This document shows positions 14,753 through 23,766 of a stretch of DNA of 64,000 nt, in pieces (positions within the stretch are counted from its first letter, which is position 1; the number at the start of each line of letters is the position of its first letter). Position numbers and translations under genes: made by a program. The DNA is from an uncultured Steroidobacter sp. (lineage in GTDB: Bacteria; Pseudomonadota; Gammaproteobacteria; Steroidobacterales; Steroidobacteraceae): positions 1 through 64,000 of the forward strand of contig CALMII010000041.1 of NCBI GenBank assembly GCA_937864115.1, in the 5' to 3' direction. The notes beneath the pieces are model-generated. The model ran no database searches. It had not been told where the DNA came from and worked only from the letters and a program-made list of their open reading frames with translations.

Positions 14753-17443
14753 TCAGAGCTTCGCTTCGATCTGCGCCCAATCCTTGTTGCGCACCATCAG
14801 GAAGCGGCATTGCGCGCCGGACAATTCCGCCCATAGGTTGCCGATGTCGCGGTCGTCCTGCGCATCAGTCCAGCCTTGACCGCCCTTGTATTCGACGACC
14901 AGGATTCTGCTGTCCGGCAAGCGGCAGATGAAATCCGGGAAGAAGCGGCCATCGGCTTTTTGCAGGAAGAATGAACAGCCAGGCTTGTTGACCAGGTTAC
15001 GCACCCAGAACTTGATGCGGCCCTGCGCGGCGAATTGGTCCAGCTTGCACGCGCACTCAAATTCTTCCCGGCTGTCGAAATCACCGATGCGTCCGTAGTA
15101 ATGGTGACGGAAGTCGTAATCGCCGTATTTTCCGGTGTAGTCGGCATTGGGCGCATACGCCTGCGGGTTGAAGATCACGTTGAACTCGCCACCGACCTTC
15201 ACCCGTGCGCGCGCATCCTCGCCGAACAGCACTTGCTGGTATGCCTGCCTGACCGCGTTGCGGCGCAATTCGCGGATACGGCTTTCCAGCAGGCCGCGCA
15301 TGAGGAACTTCTGTCGATTCGCGCGAGCCAGATCGCATCCGGGCTGTTGTAGCAGGTTGCGCAACCAGTGCAGTACGAAAGCCCACTTGGATGCATGGGT
15401 GATGCCCGAATCCGGCAGATTGCGGCACAACCACGCAGCCAGCTTTACTTCGTCCCAGTGCTCGGGCTTGTAGGCAGAACCCAAGTCGCGCTGCAGATCG
15501 GCGATGAAACCGAACTTGACCTTGCCTTCATCGCTCACGTCGATGCGGCCGCCGCTGGCGATGCGGTCGGCCAGACCCAGCGCCTGCAAATCTTCCGCGC
15601 CCGGATTGGCGTCGTAACCGGAAAGGTTGAACGGATAGTCCAGCACTTCCGGGTCGTCGAAGAATTGCAGTTCGCCTTGGACCTGCAAGGCCAGAGCGGG
15701 CACCGACAACACCTCGCCGGTGTCGGCGGGACATAGACGCACTTCCACCGCCGTGGTGCGGCTGGTTTCGCCGGCTTGCACGATGGCGGCACGTTCTTCC
15801 GGCGTGGTCACCGTTTCGGCCAGTTGCGCGGTTTCCTCGATCGTCAATGGTTGGCGGATGACCAGCTCCTTCGCTTGCTTGTCCCATTCCACCTTGTGTT
15901 GCAGCGGTTTCGGCAATTGCTTGATGGAGGGTGTGGTGGCCAGCGGCACCGCCACTGGCGTAACCACGATGCGACCGGGGCGTGCGCTCATGTCGAAGCG
16001 CGCTTGCGAGGGATTGCCGGCACGCACGAACTCTTCCACTGCCTTGCGCTCGAAGCCCGCGCCCTGCACCAGCCGGTCGCGCAAGGCGCTGGCGATCGCG
16101 GTGAAATCGGATGACATGACATAGGCATGTGACTGGTTCAGTTCCGGCGTGTTGCGCGCCATTGCGCCGGGCTGGCGCAGGATGCGTCCGAGCAACTGCT
16201 CCACTGCCGTTTCCGATTGGGTGCCGGCGAGGCTTGCGAGGATATAGGCGGAAGGGCAATCCCAACCTTCGGCCAGTGCCTGTTGGGTGATGACGAAGCG
16301 CACCGGGCAGCGTTCATCGGCGATGCCTTTCGGATATCGCGCATCGATCTCGACAAGCTCGTTGCGCTCTCCGGTCGCCACCGCGATGTATTCAGAAGGA
16401 ATGCCCTGATTCTCGATCAATTCCTTGCGCACGCGTTCCCAATGCAGCGTGTCGCGCGTTGCGCTGCGCGCCTGGGCCTGTATCAACACCAACGGGCGCA
16501 GGTATTCCGCGCCGTTGTGTTGCTCGGCATCAGCGACGGTCTGCAACTGCTCACGCTTGTCGGCTGCGTAGGCCAGGCACTTCTGCCAGTCGCTTTCGGC
16601 TTCCAGCAGGATCGGCAGCTTGATCATGTGCTCCGTTTTCAGTTCCACGGCAGAAACGCTATGCAGCACGTTGCTCGGGGTTTTCTCCGTATCCGGTGTG
16701 GCAGTCAGTTCCAGAATGCCGGAAGGGTTGAACTTGGCCAGTGTGGAGAACGCCAGTTCGGTGCGGTTGTTGTGTGCTTCATCGACGATCAGGAACGGGC
16801 GATGCAGGCGCAGGACATTCGCCAGCGAATACGACATCGTGGCTTCGCCGGTTTCCTTGTCCGTTGCAGTCAACAAGCCGGTACGTTGTTCCGGCGCAAG
16901 GTTCTCGAAGTGCGGCATCAACGCGCCATTGGATTGATAAACCTTCAGCCCGTCCTTTTCCTCGCGGTTGAAGGCTTGCACGGTGGCGACGATGACCACG
17001 GTGCTGGTTTCAAGCGACGCGCGCGTGATGGATTTTGCTTCGTCCAGATCCAGCACAGTGACGTTGCCAGCGTCGGCCAATGCGGTGTGCAGCGGTGTGT
17101 CGCGTTTTTTCAGCAGTCTCAGTGTCTGGTCACGGATGGCCTTGGACGGCACCAGCCACAGCAGCACGCTGTATTCGGTTCTTAGCAGGTGCATGTTGAT
17201 CAGTGCTGCGCACTTGGCTGCAAGAAAGGTCTTCCCGCCACCGGTGGGCACGCGCAGGCAGAAGTAGGGCATATCTGCCGCGAAGCCTTCAACGCTGTGG
17301 TAGGCCATGCCGTGCTGCCACAGTTGTTCGGTGGTTGCGGTGAAGGCCAGACTGGGGCTGCCGAGCGCGTGGCAGTTGCGGAAGTAAGCTTCCACGCTGC
17401 GCAGCGCGGCCTGCTGGTACTGCTTTGCGGCGAAGGCGCTCAT
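14753..17443 (-). CDS. res: Type III restriction enzyme Res subunit
   Basis: An 896-residue helicase-nuclease that cuts DNA in complex with Mod. It has Walker A RVPTGGGKT (Lys71), the DEAH-type box LIVDEAHNN near 220, further SF2 motifs LELTATPD and QLLGRILRQPG, and a C-terminal PD-(D/E)xK nuclease with Asp837 (FFPDF) and Glu851-x-Lys853 (VVEYKGG). All catalytic residues appear intact. The ATG at 17443 overlaps the stop of mod by 4 nt (ATGA), so expression is coupled; a longer in-frame extension to 17752 overlaps mod and is rejected. The gene is visibly less GC-rich than its neighbours, consistent with horizontal transfer. The DEAH form differs from the EcoP15I-type box. Confidence 0.92.
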   Translation of the reverse strand: MSAFAAKQYQQAALRSVEAYFRNCHALGSPSLAFTATTEQLWQHGMAYHSVEGFAADMPYFCLRVPTGGGKTFLAAKCAALINMHLLRTEYSVLLWLVPSKAIRDQTLRLLKKRDTPLHTALADAGNVTVLDLDEAKSITRASLETSTVVIVATVQAFNREEKDGLKVYQSNGALMPHFENLAPEQRTGLLTATDKETGEATMSYSLANVLRLHRPFLIVDEAHNNRTELAFSTLAKFNPSGILELTATPDTEKTPSNVLHSVSAVELKTEHMIKLPILLEAESDWQKCLAYAADKREQLQTVADAEQHNGAEYLRPLVLIQAQARSATRDTLHWERVRKELIENQGIPSEYIAVATGERNELVEIDARYPKGIADERCPVRFVITQQALAEGWDCPSAYILASLAGTQSETAVEQLLGRILRQPGAMARNTPELNQSHAYVMSSDFTAIASALRDRLVQGAGFERKAVEEFVRAGNPSQARFDMSARPGRIVVTPVAVPLATTPSIKQLPKPLQHKVEWDKQAKELVIRQPLTIEETAQLAETVTTPEERAAIVQAGETSRTTAVEVRLCPADTGEVLSVPALALQVQGELQFFDDPEVLDYPFNLSGYDANPGAEDLQALGLADRIASGGRIDVSDEGKVKFGFIADLQRDLGSAYKPEHWDEVKLAAWLCRNLPDSGITHASKWAFVLHWLRNLLQQPGCDLARANRQKFLMRGLLESRIRELRRNAVRQAYQQVLFGEDARARVKVGGEFNVIFNPQAYAPNADYTGKYGDYDFRHHYYGRIGDFDSREEFECACKLDQFAAQGRIKFWVRNLVNKPGCSFFLQKADGRFFPDFICRLPDSRILVVEYKGGQGWTDAQDDRDIGNLWAELSGAQCRFLMVRNKDWAQIEAKL

Positions 17444-19140
17444 ACCGACACCTGCAACTGATAGGGCGTTTGTTTGAACACGATGCCTTCGCGTTGCAAG
17501 CGCGGCGCGCCCAATCGGCACGCGGCGGCGTAGACGGTTTTCGGGCCGTCGTGTTTCGGAAGTTTGTCCAGCACTACGCCGGTCAAGACATTGCCGCTGT
17601 CGATGGCAAGGTCGTCGAGGATGCCGTTGTAGAGCAGATAGACCGCGCGTCCGTTGTGGATGCCCAGGAGCGGCGACCGCTTCTTGCTGCCTCCTCCGCG
17701 AGCGAAGGAGGGTTGGGCCGGGGGCAAGCCGGTGCCGGTTTCTGAAAACCACACGAACTCAGCGAGATCATGAAAACTGACCGAATCGCGAATGCCGCCA
17801 TCGGCAGTGAACAACGGTTCTTCGCTCAGCGTGCAGAACTGGAAGCCGCTACCAAGGCCGGCGACGTGTTCGCCCTTGGTGTTGGTGTAGCCGCTGATGA
17901 CACGCTTGACGCGCTCGACGGTGACGTTCTGCGCGATGTGTTCGTCCAGTTCGACGAGGATGAAGCGGCGGCTGCCGCCGTCCTCAGCATTCAATTTCAG
18001 TGTGGACTGGGCCGTGGTTCCGCTGCCAGCAAAGCTGTCCAGCACGATGAAACCGTCGCCGTCGATCATCGAGACGAAATACTTGACCATATCGACAGGC
18101 TTCGGATAGGGAAACTGAAAGCCCATCTCTTCCAGTATGGCGGATTGAGTTTGCGTGCTGCCAACACCGCTTACCACGCTCACGACATGGCTTGCCTTTT
18201 CACGAATCTTGATCGATTCGATTGCACCGGTCGCCGTGATGACGAAACGTGTCTTTTGCCCCTTTGAATCTTCGACAGGCTCGAATTTCGCCGCTATGAA
18301 ATCTTCGAGGATGGACTTCGACGACCAGCCACTGGAAACGCATACCTCGTTGGCAAGTGCGTAGTTCTCAATGGTGGCTGAGGATGAATAGTGCGGCCAT
18401 GCATCACGTCGCGCGGCAATGCGGGCTGTTCTCACGCTTGCCGGAAAGCCAGCAGGCAGGACGATGTCGCTTACGGGATTCTTTGGCCCATTCTTGATAA
18501 TCGTGTTCTGAATGGTTTTGCGGTTCAGTTTGCTTCCAGCGCCAACAGATGGATCGACAATCTTTGGGTGCGGGAACCTGTCAGGTGCTATCGCATACGC
18601 CAGCACGTACTCGTGACAGTTCTTGATCTTCGCCTGATTGTCGAAATTTCCATCGGTGCGCCAAACAAACGTAGCAAGCCTGCGGTTGATTCCGAAGATC
18701 TCGTCCATCAAGAGACGCAAGTGATGAAATTCATCATCGTCGATGGACACGAAGATCACGCCATCGTCACACAGGAACTGCCGTAGCAGCACCAGGCGCG
18801 GATACATCATGCACAGCCAGCGGTCATGGCGGTCGAGCGTTTCGCCTTCCTTGCCGACCACTTCTCCCAGCCAGCGGCGGATCTCCGGGCTGTTGACGTT
18901 GTCGTTGTAAACCCAGCCCTCGTTGCCAGTGTTGTACGGCGGGTCGATGTAGATGCACTTCACTTGGCCCGCGTAGCGCGGCAACAGTGCCTTGAGCGCG
19001 TGCAGGTTGTCGCCCTGCACGATGAGATTGCCACTGCCCGTACCCGCCGATAGCGCCGGAACCGGCTCCAGCAGTCGATACGGAACATCCTTGTGGTGAC
19101 GCTCCACAGCGTCTTTGCCGATCCAGTTGAGTGAGGGCAT
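17440..19140 (-). CDS. mod: Type III modification methyltransferase Mod
   Basis: A 566-residue N6-adenine methyltransferase of the beta class: motif IV IDPPYNTG (Asp66) comes before motif I DSFAGSGTT (370-376), as in Mod subunits; the target recognition domain lies between. It supplies both methylation and sequence specificity to Res. I chose ATG 19140 (MPSLNWIGKDAVERHH is the family's usual N-terminus) over TTG 19167. Near residue 475-485 the protein contains PPAQPSFARGGGSKKR, which is encoded by a copy of the dispersed GC-rich hairpin repeat inserted in frame. Its promoter faces that of the HTH gene across a 92-bp region of inverted repeats. Confidence 0.92.
   Translation of the reverse strand: MPSLNWIGKDAVERHHKDVPYRLLEPVPALSAGTGSGNLIVQGDNLHALKALLPRYAGQVKCIYIDPPYNTGNEGWVYNDNVNSPEIRRWLGEVVGKEGETLDRHDRWLCMMYPRLVLLRQFLCDDGVIFVSIDDDEFHHLRLLMDEIFGINRRLATFVWRTDGNFDNQAKIKNCHEYVLAYAIAPDRFPHPKIVDPSVGAGSKLNRKTIQNTIIKNGPKNPVSDIVLPAGFPASVRTARIAARRDAWPHYSSSATIENYALANEVCVSSGWSSKSILEDFIAAKFEPVEDSKGQKTRFVITATGAIESIKIREKASHVVSVVSGVGSTQTQSAILEEMGFQFPYPKPVDMVKYFVSMIDGDGFIVLDSFAGSGTTAQSTLKLNAEDGGSRRFILVELDEHIAQNVTVERVKRVISGYTNTKGEHVAGLGSGFQFCTLSEEPLFTADGGIRDSVSFHDLAEFVWFSETGTGLPPAQPSFARGGGSKKRSPLLGIHNGRAVYLLYNGILDDLAIDSGNVLTGVVLDKLPKHDGPKTVYAAACRLGAPRLQREGIVFKQTPYQLQVSV
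17688..17725. repeat. GC-rich hairpin repeat inside mod, copy B4
   Basis: GCCTCCTCCGCGAGCGAAGG and the following GAGGGTTGGGCCGGGGG closely match copies B3 and B7. It lies wholly inside mod, in frame, and encodes a Pro/Gly/Ser/Lys-rich peptide. Confidence 0.8.
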
Positions 19141-19200
19141 GGGCTTATCAGGCTCAAATAAGCCCAATAAGCTAACTTGGATGAGCCTGAAAAGCTAATA
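19141..19200. promoter_or_regulatory. Nested inverted repeats between mod and the HTH gene
   Basis: Two interlocked perfect inverted repeats: GGGCTTAT (19141-19148) with ATAAGCCC (19158-19165), and TCAGGCTCA (19148-19156) with TGAGCCTGA (19182-19190). AAGCTA also recurs (19169-19174, 19192-19197). The block is AT-rich compared with the surroundings and lies between divergent starts. Probably the control region where the HTH protein acts; this is inferred from layout. Confidence 0.65.
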
Positions 19201-19232
19201 GCGCATCTGCCGCTTCCGTAGCGTTGCGGTGC

Positions 19233-19655
19233 ATGAATGACGAGAAGAAAGCATTCGCCGGGAGGCTGAAGGGAGCGATGGAAGCCAAAGGCTATCCGTC
19301 CAAGCCGGGGCAACTGCACAAGCTGTTCAACAGCCGCTACGAAGGCAGGTCGGTGGCGTTTTCCACGGCTTCGAAATGGCTGCGCGGCATAGCCTTGCCG
19401 GAGCAGGACAAGTTGCAGGTGCTGGCCGAGTTGTTCGGTGTCGAACCACACGAGCTGCGCTTCGGCAAGAGCAAGAAGTCACCGGATTCGGGCTTTCGCC
19501 GCAATGACGAGCAGAAGCGCAGCGTGAGCGCAAACAACGTCAGCGCGAGTGACCGGCAAGCCATCGACACTTTCCTCGCCCTGCCGCCCAGGCTGCGTGA
19601 GTTGGCCGGGGAAATGATAGTGGTGATGGACAAGGCGGCGCGTGGTGGCAAATAA
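19233..19655 (+). CDS. Small HTH regulator beside the Type III R-M genes
   Basis: A 140-residue protein whose first 75 residues look like a helix-turn-helix of the phage-repressor/XRE kind (LHKLFNSRYEGRSVAFSTAS, then KWLRGIALPEQDKLQVLAEL, FGVEPHELRFG). The C-terminal 40 residues (DRQAIDTFLALPPRLRELAG) form another predicted helix, probably for dimerisation. Between them is DSGFRRNDE, a peptide commonly encoded by a dispersed proteobacterial repeat. Divergent from mod across paired inverted repeats, so it is probably the controller of the R-M locus (inference). The ATG at 19233 is preferred to TTG 19224. Confidence 0.75.
   Translation: MNDEKKAFAGRLKGAMEAKGYPSKPGQLHKLFNSRYEGRSVAFSTASKWLRGIALPEQDKLQVLAELFGVEPHELRFGKSKKSPDSGFRRNDEQKRSVSANNVSASDRQAIDTFLALPPRLRELAGEMIVVMDKAARGGK
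19489..19513. repeat. Repeat-derived segment in HTH gene
   Basis: GATTCGGGCTTTCGCCGCAA then TGACG: matches the well-known dispersed repeat that encodes GFRRNDE-type peptides in many proteobacteria. Located in the linker between the HTH and the C-terminal helix. Recognised from memory, not by search. Confidence 0.5.
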
Positions 19656-19891
19656 CGCGGCTTGTATTTCTGGTGTCGAGCGCGGTCATGCTCGATCAGC
19701 GACACGCTTCCCACGATAGCCGCAGCATCCATCCCTGCTAGCGGCGCCAACTCCTCGACGGCCGGAGAATCTGAAGACGCTGCGAGGTCGTCCGCGCACT
19801 ACACCCTGGGAGCGCGAGAACCATCCGAAGGCCGATCGGGGGCAGATCGCCCCCGCATCGGCGCCGGTTTCGCTCTAGGATCGCACCCCAC

Positions 19892-20455
19892 ATGTTCTAC
19901 AGGCTCAAACCGGATATCTACGCGCGTGCGGGCGTGCTCGCGGAATCCGGCATTCCCGGCTTCGACGACACGTTCATCACCGGAGCGCCGCTGGTCGGGA
20001 AACCGCCGGTTCCGCTGCTGTTCCGCTCCAATTTCGCGGAGGAGTCGTCGCCGCGCGGCTTCGAGGGCATGACCATCCCGTTGTGGTCGCATGACTTCGT
20101 CAAACTGCTGCGCGGCGCCGGTGTCCGCAACTTCGATCTCTACGACGCCGTGATCGAAAACGAATCGGGCAGGCAATGGTCCGACTACCACGCGGCGAAT
20201 GTCATCGGCATCGTGGCGGCAGCAGACATGTCGAAGTCGCGCGCCACCGCGATCCTGCCGACGCCCGGCGGCGTTCCCTTCGCGCGATTCCAGAGCCTGG
20301 TCATCGATGCAAAGAAAGCGGCGGCCTTCGACCTGTTTCGTCTCGCCGAAAGCCCGTCGATCCTGATCGTCAGCGAGCGCGTGACGCTGGCGCTCGCCGG
20401 CAATCCGCGTGCGGGCGGATGGGGGATGACGGCGTTTCCGATCGAGGAGGCGTGA
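19892..20455 (+). CDS. Hypothetical protein, possibly Imm11-like
   Basis: A 187-residue soluble protein. The N-terminus (MFYRLKPDIYARAGV) and the late motif SDYHAANVIGIVAAADMSKS resemble the Imm11/MXAN_0049 group of immunity-type proteins (DUF1629-like), often found as orphans. This is a loose resemblance. No polymorphic toxin is next to it; the neighbours are the R-M regulator upstream and a decayed DUF1254 gene downstream. If it is an immunity protein, its partner toxin is elsewhere or lost. Confidence 0.6.
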   Translation: MFYRLKPDIYARAGVLAESGIPGFDDTFITGAPLVGKPPVPLLFRSNFAEESSPRGFEGMTIPLWSHDFVKLLRGAGVRNFDLYDAVIENESGRQWSDYHAANVIGIVAAADMSKSRATAILPTPGGVPFARFQSLVIDAKKAAAFDLFRLAESPSILIVSERVTLALAGNPRAGGWGMTAFPIEEA

Positions 20456-20563
20456 CGGGGTTGCATGGGTGCGTCCCGTGCTCCCTGGTGTCGAAATTCC
20501 GTATTTGAATTGGAGCGCGCGGCTCCGATACTTCGACGAACTTTCAGCTCCGTGGTGACGTAG

Positions 20564-21033
20564 ATGAGAACAGAGTCGAACGGGAAATCTGCTCAGCCCT
20601 CCAGCCCAAAGGCCGGTCTCATAGGTGGCATCCTTCGGCTCTTTCTCGTCATGACCTTGGCGCTCGGAATGCGAGCGTCGGCGCAGGAAGCGGCGCAAGG
20701 CGCCGATTGGCGGGAGCAATACGCCTACTCAGTGGGCGTTCAGGCCTATGTGTACGCCGCACCTATCCTGTACCTGGCAAAGCTGCGGCATAAATGGACC
20801 ACGGATGGATCGTCATTTCCGTATGCCGCGTTGAATCATTTCTATCACTTCAGAATGATCGCCGATGCGAGCTACAAGGATGGCGGCTCGCCCAACAATG
20901 ACACGCTGTACTCATGGGGTTTCTTCGATGTCTCCAAGGAGGGCCCTTCAATGTAGCTCTTCGTACCTACGGCCCGAGCGAAGCGATCGTAAAGGGCCAG
21001 TGGCGTCCGCCGACCATCATCAAGACCAACTGA
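20564..21033 (+). pseudogene. DUF1254/DUF1214 gene remnant, internally deleted and frameshifted
   Basis: An N-terminal part of 130 residues (20564-20956) has a signal-like segment (GGILRLFLVMTLALGMRASA) and the start of a DUF1254 domain (VQAYVYAAPILYLAKL; SPNNDTLYSWGFFD). After SKEG it runs into a stop. In another frame, from 20947 to the TGA at 21031-21033, the DNA encodes FNVALRTYGPSEAIVKGQW then RPPTIIKTN, which matches the extreme C-terminus of DUF1214 partners. Full proteins are about 450 residues, so roughly 300 residues are missing and the join is out of frame. The gene is dead. A short GGAGAC/GTCTCC hairpin follows at 21034-21052. Confidence 0.8.
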
Positions 21034-21192
21034 GGAGACGGAAGCAGTCTCCGAGAACAGGCCGACCATCGCCGGAGTTGATGATTCGGATGCTCATCGT
21101 TGGATGCTGCTTCGGCATTCGTTCGGAGCGGCGACTTTGCGAGTTCCCAATGGCGGCAAGCTCAGACTGTCGGGGCATGCGACAAGTCCTGG

Positions 21193-23556
21193 CTATTTCA
21201 GATCGACCGTCACACCGTCGAGCTGGCCGCTGAACTTGAATGGCGGCTTGTAGCTGAAGTCGACGGGTGCGCCACGGTCGAGTCCGACATCGACGCCATC
21301 GAACGAGGAGAACACCACAGGCACCGTATGCTCGATGCGTCCTTCGGCGATCTCCTTCTCGCCGCTATAAAGACGCACAGTAGCTCCCTTGCCTCTGCCG
21401 CCCCCGTCATAGGCGAACTGGGCGCGAAGCGTCTGTGCTCCTGAAGGCAGCGATTCAGTTGAGACAATGCGCGTGCGCTGGGTGAAGAAGTTGTAGCTGA
21501 ACACCAGCTTTCCGCCTTGCACGTACCAGCCTATGCCAGCGGTGTACCCGCCGACAGTGAACAGCATGCCCTCTGCGCCGCCGGGTGGTATCTCAACCTT
21601 TGCGGTCAGGTCGAATGAGGTGCCCGGTAACTGGAATGCTGCTGCCTCCATGATGCCGCCCACGCCGTTGTAGTACGTAACGGATTTCAGTCCCTTCATC
21701 GGGATCGGCATCTCTTCCGGCTTGATGCGCTCGGCCAGCGGGCGGGCATCGACGGGGAGTACGCGGTTGCGAGCTGCTTCTGCCCACCATAGCTCCTGCA
21801 GCTCGCGCAGCTTCTGCGGATTCTTTGTCGCCAGGTTGGTTGCCTGCGAGAAGTCCTTGCTCAGATCGTAGAGTTCCCAGGGAAGCTTATCGATATCCAG
21901 CGGTGTTCGGCTTGGCGCCCAGGGAACGTTGGCGAGAGAGGCGGCATACCAGCCATCGTGGTAAATGCCGCGGCTCGCGTAGATCTCGAAGTACTGTGTG
22001 CGATGCCGCTCCGGCGCAGTCGCACTGGCGAACGTAGCGGCCAGACTGACCCCTTGAAGCGGATCCTGAGCTACGCCGTTCAAGCTGTCCGGCGCAGTGA
22101 TGCCTGCAAGCTCATAAATCGTCGGCACGATGTCGATCACATGGCTGAACTGGCGGCGCAACCCGCCGTGCTCCTTGATGCGCGCCGGCCAGGTGACCAC
22201 CATTGGATTGCGCGTACCTCCGAAATGCGAAGCGACCTGCTTGGTCCATTGGAAGGGCGTGTTCATTGCCCATGCCCACCCGACCGGGAAATGATTGTGC
22301 AATGTCGGTCCGCCCAACTCGTCGAGGTGCGCCAATGCGCTTTGCCATGGCATCGCGATGCCGTTGTAGTACGAGATTTCATCGATAGTGCCGTCGATTC
22401 CGCCCTCGGCACTCGAGCCATTGTCGCCGACGATGTAGAACACGAGCGTGTTGTCCCAATCCGGCCGTGAGCGCAGCGCATTGAGAAGCCGGCCGGTCTC
22501 GTAGTCCGTGTGCGCCGTAAAACCGGCAAACACTTCCATCATGCGTGACGCAACTCTCTTCCTGTCTGGCTCCAGCGAATTCCAGGCAGGAATCTGCTTC
22601 GGCCGGGGTGTGAGCTTCGCGTCCGCGGGAACCACTCCAAGTTTTTTCTGTCGCTCGAACGTTTGCTCGCGATATACGTCCCATCCTTGATCGAACTGGC
22701 CCTTGAATCTGTCGATCCACTCGCGCGGCGCGTGATGCGGGGCATGAGTGGCGCCTGGAGCGAAGTACAGGAAATACGGTTTGCCAGGCACTCCCTGTAT
22801 GTTGCCGATCCATTGAATCGCGTGATCGGCGAGGTCCGTCGTCAGGTGGTAGTTGGGATCGGCTGAGCGGGGCACCAGACTATGGTTCTCCCACAGCATC
22901 GGATCCCACTGGCTGGTCTGGCCGCTATTGAACCCATAGAAGTAGTCGAAGCCCCATGCATTGGGCCAGTTGTCAAAGGGACCTCGCGGACTGATGTCCC
23001 ACGGCGGCGTGTTGTGGTTCTTGCCGATCCACGCCGTCGCGTAGCCGTTCTGACGCAACACTTCGGCGATCATGCCTGTGCGCTTCGGGATGATGGCGGT
23101 ATAGCCGTCGTAGCCGGTCGCGTTGTCCGCGATACCGCCCATCGCCGTCATGTGATGATTGCGGCCGGTCAGGAGTGCAGCGCGCGTCGGTGAACAGATC
23201 GCGGTCGTGTGGAAGCGGTTGTAGCGCAAGCCCTCGGACGCAAGCTTGTCCAATGACGGGGTCGGTGTGGAACCTCCGAAGGTGCCGAACTGACCGAAGC
23301 CGGCATCGTCGAGGAGGATGATCACGACATTCGGTGCATTCGCGGGGGCTTTGACAGGCTGCGGGAACTGAGCAGGATCGGAATCCGAAACCGTGCGGCC
23401 GATCTGACCTGTGAACTGATAGTCGGGGCGCGGCAGCACCTTCGGCGTACCTGAGACAGTCGCTGTTTCTGCGGCTTGAGCTTCAATCCTGCCAGCGAGT
23501 CCGATTGCTGCGAGGAACGCGAGTAGGCAGAAAGGTGCTGTGGTCGCGGATGTCAT
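21193..23556 (-). CDS. Arylsulfatase (formylglycine-dependent, exported)
   Basis: A 787-residue sulfatase with an N-terminal signal peptide (cleavage near EAQAAE). The formylglycine motif is CSPTRAALLTGR with Cys121 as the residue to be oxidised; the metal-binding IILLDDAGFG precedes it and the second catalytic segment WIGKNH follows. Distal DNGSSAEGG and HFGGTRNPMVVTWPARI match the large arylsulfatase subgroup, and the last 150 residues form the beta-sandwich extension. Acts in the periplasm on sulfate esters of unknown substrate. Needs a formylglycine-generating enzyme, which is not in this window. Next to a decayed DUF1254 gene. Confidence 0.93.
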   Translation of the reverse strand: MTSATTAPFCLLAFLAAIGLAGRIEAQAAETATVSGTPKVLPRPDYQFTGQIGRTVSDSDPAQFPQPVKAPANAPNVVIILLDDAGFGQFGTFGGSTPTPSLDKLASEGLRYNRFHTTAICSPTRAALLTGRNHHMTAMGGIADNATGYDGYTAIIPKRTGMIAEVLRQNGYATAWIGKNHNTPPWDISPRGPFDNWPNAWGFDYFYGFNSGQTSQWDPMLWENHSLVPRSADPNYHLTTDLADHAIQWIGNIQGVPGKPYFLYFAPGATHAPHHAPREWIDRFKGQFDQGWDVYREQTFERQKKLGVVPADAKLTPRPKQIPAWNSLEPDRKRVASRMMEVFAGFTAHTDYETGRLLNALRSRPDWDNTLVFYIVGDNGSSAEGGIDGTIDEISYYNGIAMPWQSALAHLDELGGPTLHNHFPVGWAWAMNTPFQWTKQVASHFGGTRNPMVVTWPARIKEHGGLRRQFSHVIDIVPTIYELAGITAPDSLNGVAQDPLQGVSLAATFASATAPERHRTQYFEIYASRGIYHDGWYAASLANVPWAPSRTPLDIDKLPWELYDLSKDFSQATNLATKNPQKLRELQELWWAEAARNRVLPVDARPLAERIKPEEMPIPMKGLKSVTYYNGVGGIMEAAAFQLPGTSFDLTAKVEIPPGGAEGMLFTVGGYTAGIGWYVQGGKLVFSYNFFTQRTRIVSTESLPSGAQTLRAQFAYDGGGRGKGATVRLYSGEKEIAEGRIEHTVPVVFSSFDGVDVGLDRGAPVDFSYKPPFKFSGQLDGVTVDLK

Positions 23557-23766
23557 GTCTCATGCTCACGTGGGAGGTCAGATCAATCGGTGACTTATGG
23601 CGGGGCCGTACCGGAATTCTCCATAAGTGGAAGGGGCAAACCTGGCCCGACTCGTGATGGCCGCTCTGGGTTGGAAGCTGACGTGACTACCGCTCGTTCC
23701 CGCTGCAAGGATGAACACGCTGGCTTCCACGTCGCGGATATGGGATCGCATATGAGAAGCACGCCA

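Noticed and set aside
17444..17752. N-terminal extension of Res
   Set aside because: The extra codons overlap mod and read as Arg-rich shadow; the ATGA overlap start at 17443 fits better.
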